Source: Streptomyces sp. HUAS YS2
GTDB taxonomy: Bacteria; Actinomycetota; Actinomycetes; Streptomycetales; Streptomycetaceae
Assembly: GCF_033343995.1 (NCBI RefSeq)
Contig: NZ_CP137573.1
Location: 6,543,001 to 6,607,000, forward strand
Length of the DNA stretch: 64,000 nt
Direction of reading: 5' to 3'
The position numbers and the translations under genes were made by a program. The notes beneath the pieces were generated by a model. That model did not search any database. It was given only the letters and a program-made list of their open reading frames with translations, and had not been told where the DNA came from. This document shows, piece after piece, positions 33,044 to 41,557 of this stretch (positions are counted from its first letter, which is position 1; each line of letters starts with the position of its first letter).

Positions 33044-34014
33044 GCGGCGCGAAGGACAGCCTGACCGATGCCCTGTACGGGCTCGGCTGGGCCACGGTCA
33101 AGAAGCTCCCCGAGCCGGTGGCCGCGGGCCTGGGCCGGAAGATCGCGGACACCGTCTGGAAGCGGCGCGGCAAGGGCGTGCTGCGGCTCGAGTCGAACCT
33201 GGCGCGAGTCGTCCCGGACGCGACGCCGGAGCGGCTGGCCGAGCTGTCGAAGGCCGGCATGCGCTCGTACATGCGGTACTGGATGGAATCCTTCCGGCTG
33301 CCCACGTGGAGCCAGGAGCGGGCCGCGGGCGGCTTCGCGCCGAAGGACATCCACCACCTGACGGACGGGCTCGCCACCGGCCGCGGCGTCATACTCGCGC
33401 TGCCGCACCTGGCCAACTGGGACGTCGCCGGAGTGTGGGTGACCCGGGCGCTGGGCGTGCCGTTCACCACGGTCGCCGAGCGGCTCAAGCCGGAGTCGTT
33501 GTACGACCGCTTCGTCGCGTACCGCGAGTCGCTGGGCATGGAGGTGCTGCCGCACACCGGCGGCGCCGCGTTCGGCACGCTGGCGCGGCGGCTGCGGGCG
33601 GGCGGCCTGGTCTGCCTGGTCTCCGACCGCGACCTGTCCGCCTCGGGCGTCGAGGTGAAGTTCTTCGGCGAGACCGCGCGGATGCCCGCGGGGCCCGCGA
33701 TGCTCGCCCAGCAGACCGGCGCGCTGCTGCTGCCGGTGACGCTCTGGTACGACGACTCGCCGGTCATGCAGGGGCGGGTGCACCCGCCGATCGAGGTGCC
33801 GGAGACAGGCACCCGGGCCGAGAAGACGTCCGTCATGACACAGGCGCTGGCCGACGCCTTCGCCACCGGCATCGCGGACCACCCGGAGGACTGGCACATG
33901 CTGCAACGACTGTGGCTGGCGGACCTGGAGGAGCGCCCGGAGGACGGCGCCGTCGCCGAGCGTCCGGGGGACGTCGCCGCCCCCGCCGAGCGGCCCGGGG
34001 AGGCCGGCTCGTGA
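33040..34014 (+). CDS. phosphatidylinositol mannoside acyltransferase (PatA-like)
   Basis: A 324-aa lipid A acyltransferase-like (LPLAT) enzyme. The HX4D motif is PHLANWD (H123, D128), followed by VSDRDLSASGVEVKFFG and a DR-type loop. It is expected to acylate the mannose of PIM2 (or PIM1) on the cytoplasmic membrane face. The C-terminal ~35 residues are a Pro/Glu/Ala-rich tail. The start overlaps pgsA (ATGA), and its stop overlaps pimA (GTGA), so the three are one tightly coupled operon. Confidence 0.92.
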   Translation: MSGAKDSLTDALYGLGWATVKKLPEPVAAGLGRKIADTVWKRRGKGVLRLESNLARVVPDATPERLAELSKAGMRSYMRYWMESFRLPTWSQERAAGGFAPKDIHHLTDGLATGRGVILALPHLANWDVAGVWVTRALGVPFTTVAERLKPESLYDRFVAYRESLGMEVLPHTGGAAFGTLARRLRAGGLVCLVSDRDLSASGVEVKFFGETARMPAGPAMLAQQTGALLLPVTLWYDDSPVMQGRVHPPIEVPETGTRAEKTSVMTQALADAFATGIADHPEDWHMLQRLWLADLEERPEDGAVAERPGDVAAPAERPGEAGS

Positions 34015-35171
34015 GGATCGGCATCGTCTGCCCGTACTCCTGGGACGTGCCGGGCGGCGTCCAGTTCCACATCCGGGACCTCGCGGAGCATCTGATCCGG
34101 CTCGGGCACGAGGTGTCCGTGCTGGCCCCCGCCGACGACGACACGCCGCTGCCGCCGTACGTGGTATCCGCGGGGCGGGCCGTGCCCGTGCCGTACAACG
34201 GCTCGGTGGCCCGGCTGAACTTCGGTTTCCTCTCGGCGGCGCGGGTGCGGCGCTGGCTGCACGACGGCGCGTTCGACCTCATCCACATCCACGAGCCGGG
34301 TACGCCCTCGCTGGGGCTGCTGGCCTGCTGGGCCGCGCAGGGCCCGATCGTGGCGACCTTCCACACGTCGAACCCGCGCTCGCGCGCGATGGTCGCGGCC
34401 TACGCGATCCTCCAGGCCGCGCTGGAGAAGATCAGCGCGCGGATCGCGGTGAGCGAGTACGCGCGGCGCACGCTGGTGGAGCATCTCGGCGGCGACGCGG
34501 TCGTCATCCCCAACGGCGTCGACGTGGACTTCTTCGCGCGGGCCGAGCCGAAGAAGGAGTGGCAGGGCGGGACGATCGGCTTCATCGGCCGGATCGACGA
34601 ACCCCGCAAGGGCCTGCCGGTGCTGATGAAGGCCCTGCCGCGGATCCTCACCGAGCGGCCGGGCACCCGGCTGCTCGTCGCCGGGCGCGGCGACGAGGAG
34701 GAGGCGGTCGCGTCCCTGCCGGTGGAGATGCGGTCCCGGGTCGAGTTCCTCGGGATGGTCAGTGACGAGGACAAGGCGCGGCTGCTGCGCAGCGTCGACG
34801 TGTACGTCGCGCCGAACACGGGCGGCGAGAGCTTCGGGATCATCCTGGTCGAGGCGCTGTCGGCGGGCGCGCCGGTGCTCGCCTCCGACCTCGACGCGTT
34901 CGCGCAGGTCCTGGACCAGGGCGCGGCGGGCGAGCTGTTCGCGAACGAGGACGCCGACGCGTTGGCGGACGCGGCGATCCGGCTGCTCGGCGACGAGACC
35001 CGCCGCGAGGAACTGCGGGCGCGCGGCAGCGCGCACGTCCGCCGCTTCGACTGGGCGACGGTCGGCGCGGACATCCTCGCGGTCTACGAGACGGTCACGG
35101 ACGGCGCGGCCTCGGTGGCCACGGACGAACGCACGGGCCTGCGCGCGAGATGGGGCCTGGCGAGGGACTGA
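34011..35171 (+). CDS. pimA: phosphatidylinositol alpha-mannosyltransferase (GT4 family)
   Basis: A 386-aa GT-B glycosyltransferase that puts the first mannose on phosphatidylinositol, using GDP-mannose. The N-terminal GGV loop VCPYSWDVPGGVQFHIRDLA, IHIHEPGTPSLGLLA, the hinge GRIDEPRKGLPVLMKALP, and the EX7E motif GESFGIILVEALSAG are all present. The start is the GTG at 34011 overlapping the upstream stop. Family and context agree with PimA of mycobacteria; other GT4 sugar transferases are possible but less likely. Confidence 0.93.
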   Translation: MRIGIVCPYSWDVPGGVQFHIRDLAEHLIRLGHEVSVLAPADDDTPLPPYVVSAGRAVPVPYNGSVARLNFGFLSAARVRRWLHDGAFDLIHIHEPGTPSLGLLACWAAQGPIVATFHTSNPRSRAMVAAYAILQAALEKISARIAVSEYARRTLVEHLGGDAVVIPNGVDVDFFARAEPKKEWQGGTIGFIGRIDEPRKGLPVLMKALPRILTERPGTRLLVAGRGDEEEAVASLPVEMRSRVEFLGMVSDEDKARLLRSVDVYVAPNTGGESFGIILVEALSAGAPVLASDLDAFAQVLDQGAAGELFANEDADALADAAIRLLGDETRREELRARGSAHVRRFDWATVGADILAVYETVTDGAASVATDERTGLRARWGLARD

Positions 35172-35234
35172 CCCGAGCCGGAGCCGGCCCGGGCGCGGAG
35201 GGGCCTGGAGGTCGGTGAGTGGGCCGGGCGCCGG

Positions 35235-35249
35235 TAGCGTGTGCGCACG
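35235..35249 (+). promoter_or_regulatory. leaderless -10 of the LemA-like gene
   Basis: TAGCGT at 35235-35240 lies eight bases before GTG 35249; no ribosome-binding sequence separates them. Confidence 0.4.
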
Positions 35250-35791
35250 TGACCGCAACGTTCATCTGGATTCTCGTCGGCCTCGTCGCGATCGGCCTCT
35301 ACCTCAGCTGGACCGCCGGGCGGCTCGACCGGCTGCACGCGCGGATCGACGCCGCCCGTGCCGCGCTCGACGCGCAGTTGCTGCGGCGTGCGTCGGTGGC
35401 GCAGGAACTGGCCACCTCCGGGGTCCTCGACCCGGCCGCGTCGATCGTGCTGTACGAGGCCGCGCACGCGGCCCGGCAGGCCGCCGAGGACCATCGCGAG
35501 GTGGCCGAGAGCGAACTGAGCCAGGCCCTGCGCGCGGTCTTCGGCGAGGCCGGGCAGGTCGAGGTGGTGCGCGCCGCCCCCGGCGGCGAGGAGGCCGCCG
35601 AGGAGCTCGCGCAGGCCGTCCGGCGCGTACCGATGGCCCGCCGGTTCCACAACGACGCCGTGCGCGCCGCCCGCGCGCTCCGCCGTCACCGCAAGGTCCG
35701 CTGGTTCCGACTGGCAGGCCACGCCCCGTTCCCGCTCGCCTTCGAAATGGACGATGAACCGCCCGCTGCGCTTGCGGATCGCCCCGCCTGA
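35249..35791 (+). CDS. LemA-like membrane-anchored protein
   Basis: A 180-aa protein with an N-terminal membrane helix (ATFIWILVGLVAIGLYLSW) followed by a long, charged alpha-helical region. The stretch RLDRLHARIDAARAALDAQL resembles the start of the LemA four-helix domain. The C-terminal part is basic, then acidic (FEMDDEPPAALADRPA). No enzyme motif is seen. The position after pimA is where mycobacteria carry a NUDIX-annotated gene, but no Nudix box (GX5EX7REUXEEXGU) is present here. Function unknown. Confidence 0.65.
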   Translation: MTATFIWILVGLVAIGLYLSWTAGRLDRLHARIDAARAALDAQLLRRASVAQELATSGVLDPAASIVLYEAAHAARQAAEDHREVAESELSQALRAVFGEAGQVEVVRAAPGGEEAAEELAQAVRRVPMARRFHNDAVRAARALRRHRKVRWFRLAGHAPFPLAFEMDDEPPAALADRPA

Positions 35792-35912
35792 CGGCCCGTA
35801 GCCTTCGGATTTCGCGAAAACGAGCCACGGGCTCCACATTGGCCCTTGCAGTGGCCCCCTGGTGGCCGGTTTCCTCTTCTCGTCAACCACTGTTGTCATG
35901 AGTGAGGTACCC

Positions 35913-36827
35913 GTGTCCACCACGCCTTCCACCACCCCCCAGTCCCCCGAGACCGGCACCGCCCGCGTCAAGCGCGGCATGGCCGAGCAGCTCAAGGGCG
36001 GCGTGATCATGGACGTGGTCAACGCCGAGCAGGCGAAGATCGCCGAGGACGCCGGCGCCGTGGCCGTCATGGCCCTGGAGCGGGTCCCCGCCGACATCCG
36101 CAAGGACGGCGGCGTCGCCCGCATGTCCGACCCGAACATGATCGAAGAGATCATCGGCGCCGTCTCCATCCCGGTCATGGCCAAGTCCCGCATCGGCCAC
36201 TTCGTCGAGGCCCAGGTCCTGCAGTCCCTCGGCGTCGACTACATCGACGAGTCCGAGGTCCTGACCCCGGCCGACGAGGTCAACCACTCCGACAAGTGGG
36301 CCTTCACCACCCCCTTCGTCTGTGGCGCCACCAACCTGGGCGAGGCCCTGCGCCGCATCGCCGAGGGCGCGGCCATGATCCGCTCCAAGGGCGAGGCCGG
36401 CACCGGCAACGTCGTCGAGGCCGTCCGCCACCTGCGCCAGATCAAGAACGAGATCGCCAAGCTGCGCGGCTTCGACAACAACGAGCTGTTCGCCGCCGCC
36501 AAGGAGCTGCGCGCCCCGTACGAGCTCGTCAAGGAGGTCGCCGAGCTCGGCAAGCTGCCGGTCGTGCTGTTCTCCGCCGGTGGTGTGGCCACCCCGGCCG
36601 ACGCCGCGCTGATGCGCCAGCTCGGCGCCGAGGGCGTCTTCGTCGGCTCCGGCATCTTCAAGTCGGGCGACCCGGCCAAGCGCGCCGCCGCCATCGTGAA
36701 GGCCACCACCTTCTTCGACGACCCGAAGGTCATCGCGGACGCCTCCCGCAACCTGGGCGAGGCCATGGTCGGCATCAACTGCGACACCCTGCCCGAGGCC
36801 GAGCGCTACGCCAACCGGGGCTGGTAA
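35913..36827 (+). CDS. pdxS: pyridoxal 5'-phosphate synthase lyase subunit PdxS
   Basis: A 304-aa (beta/alpha)8 enzyme that makes PLP from ribose 5-phosphate, glyceraldehyde 3-phosphate and ammonia. MDVVNAEQAKIAEDAGA contains the catalytic Asp (D34) and VMAKSRIGHF the Schiff-base lysine (K91). The sequence is close to the PdxS consensus throughout. GTG 35913 is favoured because GAGG lies five bases before it; ATG 35898 would add five residues. It works as a 12-mer with PdxT, encoded six bases downstream. Confidence 0.96.
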   Translation: MSTTPSTTPQSPETGTARVKRGMAEQLKGGVIMDVVNAEQAKIAEDAGAVAVMALERVPADIRKDGGVARMSDPNMIEEIIGAVSIPVMAKSRIGHFVEAQVLQSLGVDYIDESEVLTPADEVNHSDKWAFTTPFVCGATNLGEALRRIAEGAAMIRSKGEAGTGNVVEAVRHLRQIKNEIAKLRGFDNNELFAAAKELRAPYELVKEVAELGKLPVVLFSAGGVATPADAALMRQLGAEGVFVGSGIFKSGDPAKRAAAIVKATTFFDDPKVIADASRNLGEAMVGINCDTLPEAERYANRGW

Positions 36828-36833
36828 CCACCG

Positions 36834-37424
36834 ATGAGCAGCACTCCCGTCATTGGTGTCCTGGCCCTCCAGGGCGACGTACGGGAGCACCTGATCGCCC
36901 TGGCCGCGGCTGACGCCGTGGCCAGGCCGGTCCGGCGCCCCGAGGAGCTCGCCGAGGTCGACGGCCTGGTCATCCCCGGTGGCGAGTCCACCACCATCTC
37001 CAAGCTGGCCGAGCTCTTCGGCCTGATGGAGCCGCTGCGCGAGCGCATCGCCGCGGGCCTGCCGGTCTACGGCACCTGCGCCGGCCTGATCATGCTCGCC
37101 GACAAGATCCTCGACCCGCGCTCGGGCCAGGAGACGTTCGGCGGCATCGACATGATCGTGCGCCGGAACGCGTTCGGGCGGCAGAACGAATCCTTCGAGG
37201 CCGGCGTCACCGTGGCCGGAATAGACACCCCCGTCGAGGGCGTCTTCATCCGCGCCCCCTGGGTGGAGTCCGTCGGCGGTACGGTCGAGGTGCTCGCCGA
37301 GCACGAGGGTCACATCGTGGCGGTGCGGCAGGGCAACGTCCTCGCCACCTCGTTCCACCCGGAACTCACCGGCGACCACCGGATCCACGAGCTCTTCGTG
37401 GACATGGTGCGCGCGGAGCGGTGA
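36834..37424 (+). CDS. pdxT: pyridoxal 5'-phosphate synthase glutaminase subunit PdxT
   Basis: A 196-aa class I glutamine amidotransferase that feeds ammonia to PdxS. The nucleophile C82 is in YGTCAGLIML, the oxyanion region is IPGGESTTISKL, and the His/Glu pair is in SFHPELTGDHRIHE. It begins six bases after pdxS in the same operon. Confidence 0.96.
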   Translation: MSSTPVIGVLALQGDVREHLIALAAADAVARPVRRPEELAEVDGLVIPGGESTTISKLAELFGLMEPLRERIAAGLPVYGTCAGLIMLADKILDPRSGQETFGGIDMIVRRNAFGRQNESFEAGVTVAGIDTPVEGVFIRAPWVESVGGTVEVLAEHEGHIVAVRQGNVLATSFHPELTGDHRIHELFVDMVRAER

Positions 37425-37486
37425 CACCGTCCCGGTAAGATCTCTCGGGTTCGTTCAGGATTTGGTTACGCGAAGGAGACAGGCAG

Positions 37487-38239
37487 ATGTCCGGCCACTC
37501 TAAATGGGCTACGACGAAGCACAAGAAGGCCGTGATCGACGCCAAGCGCGGCAAGCTCTTCGCGAAGCTGATCAAGAACATCGAGGTCGCGGCCCGCACC
37601 GGCGGTGCCGACCCGGACGGTAACCCGACCCTCTTCGACGCCATCCAGAAGGCCAAGAAGTCGTCCGTTCCGAACAAGAACATCGACTCCGCGGTCAAGC
37701 GCGGCGGCGGCCTCGAGGCCGGCGGCGTGGACTACGCGACGATCATGTACGAGGGCTACGGCCCGAACGGTGTCGCGGTGCTCATCGAGTGCCTCACCGA
37801 CAACCGCAACCGCGCCGCCTCCGACGTGCGCGTCGCCATGACCCGCAACGGCGGCTCCATGGCGGACCCGGGCTCGGTCTCGTACCTGTTCAACCGCAAG
37901 GGTGTCGTCGTGCTCCCCAAGGGCGAGCTGTCCGAGGACGACGTCCTGGAGTCGGTGCTCGAGGCGGGCGCCGAGGAGGTCAACGACCTCGGTGAGTCCT
38001 TCGAGATCATCAGCGAGGCCACCGACCTGGTCGCGGTCCGTACCGCCCTCCAGGCGGCCGGCATCGACTACGACTCGGCCGAGTCCAGCTTCGTCCCGAC
38101 CATGCAGGTCGAGCTCGACGAAGAGGGCGCGCGCAAGATGTTCAAGCTGATCGACGCGCTCGAGGACAGCGACGACGTGCAGAACGTCTTCGCCAACTTC
38201 GACGTGAGCGACGAGGTCATGGAGAAGGTCGACGCCTGA
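37487..38239 (+). CDS. YebC/TACO1-family protein
   Basis: A 250-aa protein with the family start MSGHSKWATTKHKKAVIDAK and the segments VMYEGYGPNGVA-like (IMYEGYGPNGVAVLIE) and GSMADPGSVSYLF. Members were annotated as transcription regulators. More recent work links YebC to translation of proline-rich stretches on the ribosome. AAGGAG lies ten bases before ATG 37487. It is followed by a terminator and the ruvCAB genes, an arrangement widespread in bacteria. Confidence 0.94.
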   Translation: MSGHSKWATTKHKKAVIDAKRGKLFAKLIKNIEVAARTGGADPDGNPTLFDAIQKAKKSSVPNKNIDSAVKRGGGLEAGGVDYATIMYEGYGPNGVAVLIECLTDNRNRAASDVRVAMTRNGGSMADPGSVSYLFNRKGVVVLPKGELSEDDVLESVLEAGAEEVNDLGESFEIISEATDLVAVRTALQAAGIDYDSAESSFVPTMQVELDEEGARKMFKLIDALEDSDDVQNVFANFDVSDEVMEKVDA

Positions 38240-38265
38240 GCGCGGGCTTGATCGCGACCTTCTCG

Positions 38266-38304
38266 GCAGCGGGCCGACGGGGACACACCCCGTCGGCCCG
38301 CTGC
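38266..38304 (+). terminator. terminator after yebC
   Basis: GCAGCGGGCCGACGGGG (38266-38282) pairs perfectly with 38288-38304 around the loop ACACA, followed by GTTGT. Confidence 0.85.
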
Positions 38305-38367
38305 GTTGTCAGTGGCAGCCGATAGCCTGCCCTGCACAAACAGACTTGCGATCAGGGAGGGGGCGAA

Positions 38368-38898
38368 GTGCGCGTACTGGGGGTGGACCCGGGGCTCACC
38401 CGGTGCGGCATCGGCGTGGTCGAGGGCGTCGCCGGACGGCCGCTCACCATGCTCGGCGTCGGCGTGGTCCGCACCTCGGCGGACGCGGACATCGGCACCC
38501 GCCTGGTCGGCATCGAGCGCGGCATCGAGGAGTGGCTGGACCAGTTCTCGCCCGAACTGGTCGCCGTGGAGCGGGTGTTCAGCCAGCACAACGTGCGTAC
38601 GGTGATGGGCACCGCCCAGGCCAGCGCGGTGGCCATGCTGTGCGCCTCGCGCCGCGGCATCCCCGTCGCCCTGCACACCCCCAGCGAGGTCAAGGCCGCC
38701 GTCACCGGCAGCGGCCGGGCCGACAAGGCCCAGGTCGGCGCGATGGTGACCCGGCTGCTGCGGCTCTCCGCGCCGCCGAAGCCGGCCGACGCCGCCGACG
38801 CCCTGGCGCTCGCCATCTGTCACATCTGGCGGGCCCCCGCCCAGAACCGCCTCCAGCAGGCGGTCGCCCTGCACGCAGCGAAAGGCCGCACGTCATGA
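38368..38898 (+). CDS. ruvC: crossover junction endodeoxyribonuclease RuvC
   Basis: A 176-aa resolvase that cuts Holliday junctions symmetrically in complex with RuvAB. D7 of MRVLGVDPGLTRCG, the Glu of VAVERVF, and the pair in PADAADALALAICH form the acidic catalytic set of the RNase H-like fold. GTG 38368 follows a GGGAGG-type site. The stop overlaps ruvA (ATGA). Confidence 0.95.
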   Translation: MRVLGVDPGLTRCGIGVVEGVAGRPLTMLGVGVVRTSADADIGTRLVGIERGIEEWLDQFSPELVAVERVFSQHNVRTVMGTAQASAVAMLCASRRGIPVALHTPSEVKAAVTGSGRADKAQVGAMVTRLLRLSAPPKPADAADALALAICHIWRAPAQNRLQQAVALHAAKGRTS

Positions 38899-39524
38899 TC
38901 GCCTTTGTCAGCGGACCCGTCGCCGCCCTGGCCCCCACGACCGCGGTCGTCGAGGTCGGCGGCGTCGGGATGGCCGTCCAGTGCACGCCGCAGACCATCG
39001 CCGGACTGAGGGTCGGTCAGGAGGCCCGGCTCGCGACCTCCCTGGTGGTCCGTGAGGACTCGCTCACGCTGTACGGCTTCGCCGACGACGACGAGCGACA
39101 GGTCTTCGAACTGCTCCAGACCGCGAGCGGGGTCGGCCCGCGGCTCGCCCAGGCGATGCTCGGGGTGCACACCCCGGACGCGCTGCGGCTCGCCGTCTCG
39201 ACGGGTGACGAGAAGGCCCTGACGGCGGTGCCCGGCATCGGCAAGAAGGGCGCGCAGAAGCTGCTGCTCGAACTGAAGGACAAGCTCGGCGCGCCGCTGG
39301 GCACCAGCGGGCTGGTCGGCGCGCAGCGCGCGGCCGCCGGCCCCGCCCCCTGGACGGAGCAGCTGCTCTCGGCGCTGATCGGCCTCGGCTACGCGAGCCG
39401 CGAGGCGGAGGAGGCGGTGGCCGCGGTGACGCCGCAGGCGGAGGAGTCGATCGCCGCGAGCGGCTCGGCGCCGGTCCCGCAGCTCCTGAGAGCCGCCCTG
39501 CAGACCCTGAACCGCGCCCGCTGA
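38895..39524 (+). CDS. ruvA: Holliday junction DNA-binding subunit RuvA
   Basis: A 209-aa protein: an OB domain (MIAFVSGPVAALAPTTAVV), two helix-hairpin-helix repeats (LLQTASGVGPRLAQAML and LTAVPGIGKKGAQKLLLEL) and a flexible-linked C-terminal three-helix domain that contacts RuvB (LLSALIGLGYASREAEEAV). It binds the junction as a tetramer. ATG 38895 overlaps ruvC by 4 bp, indicating coupled translation. Confidence 0.95.
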   Translation: MIAFVSGPVAALAPTTAVVEVGGVGMAVQCTPQTIAGLRVGQEARLATSLVVREDSLTLYGFADDDERQVFELLQTASGVGPRLAQAMLGVHTPDALRLAVSTGDEKALTAVPGIGKKGAQKLLLELKDKLGAPLGTSGLVGAQRAAAGPAPWTEQLLSALIGLGYASREAEEAVAAVTPQAEESIAASGSAPVPQLLRAALQTLNRAR

Positions 39525-39679
39525 GGGCCGCCGCGCGGAGCGATTCGGGGGCCTGGGGCTCGCCCCAGATCGGGAAAGGGCGGGGTGGGGAAGAAGCCCC
39601 GCGCAGCGGCCCCTCTCCCGCAGGCACCGACCGACCGCGCCCATCGACCACCGCACCACCACCGAGATAGGCAGACCAC

Positions 39680-40762
39680 GTGAACTGGGACGACGACACG
39701 GACACCGGCACCGGCGCCGAGCGCCTCGTCGGCGCCGCCGCCGACGGCGAGGACCAGGCCGTCGAGGCGGCCCTGCGCCCCAAGGACCTCAGCGAGTTCG
39801 TCGGCCAGGAGAAGGTCCGCCAGCAGCTCGACCTCGTTCTCCGGGCCGCCCGCCAGCGCGGCGCCACCGCCGACCACGTGCTGCTCTCCGGCGCCCCCGG
39901 CCTCGGCAAGACGACCCTCTCCATGATCATCGCGGCTGAGATGAACGCGCCGATCCGGATCACCTCCGGCCCGGCCATCCAGCACGCCGGCGACCTCGCC
40001 GCGATCCTCTCCTCCCTCCAGGAGGGCGAGATCCTCTTCCTCGACGAGATCCACCGGATGTCCCGGCCCGCCGAGGAGATGCTGTACATGGCGATGGAGG
40101 ACTTCCGCGTCGACGTCATCGTGGGCAAGGGCCCCGGCGCCACCGCCATCCCCCTGGAGCTGCCGCCCTTCACGCTGGTCGGCGCGACCACCCGGGCCGG
40201 CCTGCTGCCGCCACCGCTGCGCGACCGCTTCGGCTTCACCGCGCACATGGAGTTCTACGACCCGGGCGAGCTCCAGCGCGTGATCCACCGCTCCGCCGGA
40301 CTGCTCGACGTCGAGATCGACACCGAAGGTGCCGCCGAGATCGCCGGCCGCTCCCGCGGCACGCCGCGCATCGCGAACCGCCTGCTGCGCCGCGTACGGG
40401 ACTACGCGCAGGTCAGGGCCGACGGCCGGGTCACGAGGGAGATCGCCGCCGCGGCCCTCGGGGTGTACGAGGTGGACGGCCGCGGCCTCGACCGGCTGGA
40501 CCGGGCCGTCCTGGAGGCACTGCTGAAGCTGTTCGGCGGCGGCCCGGTCGGTCTGTCCACGCTCGCGGTCGCCGTGGGCGAGGAGCGCGAGACCGTCGAG
40601 GAGGTCGCCGAGCCCTTCCTCGTACGGGAGGGTCTGCTGGCGCGCACGCCCCGTGGCCGGGTCGCCACTCCGGCGGCCTGGACCCATCTCGGACTGGTCC
40701 CGCCGCAGGCCGGAGGGCCGGGAATCCAGGGAAGCGGACAACAGGGGCTCTTCGGGGCGTGA
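39680..40762 (+). CDS. ruvB: Holliday junction branch migration ATPase RuvB
   Basis: A 360-aa AAA+ motor. Walker A GAPGLGKTT, Walker B LFLDEIHRM, sensor 1 VGATTRAGLL and the C-terminal winged helix (GLLARTPRGRVATPAAWTHLG) are visible. The start is GTG 39680. A 155-bp gap separates it from ruvA and includes a GGGGC/GCCCC stem-loop near 39550, so ruvB may have partly separate expression. Confidence 0.95.
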   Translation: MNWDDDTDTGTGAERLVGAAADGEDQAVEAALRPKDLSEFVGQEKVRQQLDLVLRAARQRGATADHVLLSGAPGLGKTTLSMIIAAEMNAPIRITSGPAIQHAGDLAAILSSLQEGEILFLDEIHRMSRPAEEMLYMAMEDFRVDVIVGKGPGATAIPLELPPFTLVGATTRAGLLPPPLRDRFGFTAHMEFYDPGELQRVIHRSAGLLDVEIDTEGAAEIAGRSRGTPRIANRLLRRVRDYAQVRADGRVTREIAAAALGVYEVDGRGLDRLDRAVLEALLKLFGGGPVGLSTLAVAVGEERETVEEVAEPFLVREGLLARTPRGRVATPAAWTHLGLVPPQAGGPGIQGSGQQGLFGA

Positions 40763-40818
40763 CGACGCTAACGGCGCGGAGGCTCGCCGAAGGAGGAACC
40801 AATCGGCGATGCTGGGCG

Positions 40819-40848
40819 TTGTTCCATCGATGCGGACTCGCCTAGACT
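40819..40848 (+). promoter_or_regulatory. candidate promoter of yajC-secDF
   Basis: TTGTTC (40819-40824) and TAGACT (40843-40848) are spaced 18 bp, giving a vegetative-type promoter about 80 bp before the yajC start. The sequence lies in the non-coding gap after ruvB. Confidence 0.45.
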
Positions 40849-40936
40849 CCGCCGATGCCGCCCTTCTCGGTCGGCGCACCCACCCCCGAAGATCAGGCCG
40901 CGGAACCGCCGCGACCATGCGAAGGATTTCCGTCCC

Positions 40937-41410
40937 GTGAATAACATCGGCATGCTCCTCCCCTTCATCGTCCTCATCGGGGCCATGTTCCTGATGACCC
41001 GCTCTGCCAAGAAGAAGCAGGCGCAGGCGGTGGAGATGCGCAACCAGATGCAGCCCGGCTCCGGCGTCCGCACGATCGGGGGGATGTACGCCACCGTCAA
41101 GGAGATCGGTGACGACACCGTCACCCTCGAGGTGGCGCCCGGCGTGCATGCCGTCTACGCCAAGAACGCGATCGGCGCGGTGCTCTCCGACGAGGAGTAC
41201 AACCGGATCGTGCACGGCGACGAGGCCGACGCCGACAGTGACATCAAGATCACCGGCGACGCTGTACCGGATGACGTCTCCTCGCTGACCGAGAAGGACG
41301 ACGCCTCCGACGCCAAGGCCGACCTGACCAAGAAGGCGGAGCCGGCCGAGGCCGGCGCGGAGGCCGAGGTCAAGGACGGCAAGGCGGACGGCGACACCGA
41401 CGCGAAGTAG
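40937..41410 (+). CDS. yajC: preprotein translocase subunit YajC
   Basis: A 157-aa protein with an N-terminal helix (NNIGMLLPFIVLIGAMFLMT) and the YajC core (QAVEMRNQMQPGSGVRTIGGMYATV). A long acidic C-terminal tail (residues ~100-157) is rich in Asp, Glu, Ala and Lys, and is longer than in E. coli YajC (110 aa). It associates with SecDF at the SecYEG channel. The start is GTG 40937 with GAAGGA upstream. It is followed by a strong hairpin and then secD. Confidence 0.9.
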   Translation: MNNIGMLLPFIVLIGAMFLMTRSAKKKQAQAVEMRNQMQPGSGVRTIGGMYATVKEIGDDTVTLEVAPGVHAVYAKNAIGAVLSDEEYNRIVHGDEADADSDIKITGDAVPDDVSSLTEKDDASDAKADLTKKAEPAEAGAEAEVKDGKADGDTDAK

Positions 41411-41417
41411 CTCGCAG

Positions 41418-41461
41418 CCGGGGACCACGGGCACGCCCACCGGCGTACCCGCGGTCCCCGG
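41418..41461 (+). terminator. hairpin between yajC and secD
   Basis: CCGGGGACC (41418-41426) pairs with GGTCCCCGG (41453-41461), and inner CGGG/CCCG and ACGCC/GGCGT pairs extend the stem across two mismatches. It lies inside a functional operon, so it may be a partial terminator or mRNA-processing structure that adjusts the YajC to SecD ratio. Confidence 0.5.
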
Positions 41462-41557
41462 ACCGTGTCTACCTCTGCGGGGGCAGGTCCCCACATCACT
41501 TCGTGGCCGCCCCGCGCACACCCGGCGCGGGGCGGTTGGACAGGGAGAAACGACAAG

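Noticed and set aside
35249..35791. NUDIX hydrolase after pimA, as in mycobacteria
   Set aside because: The Nudix box is absent; the protein is a membrane-anchored helical, LemA-like protein.
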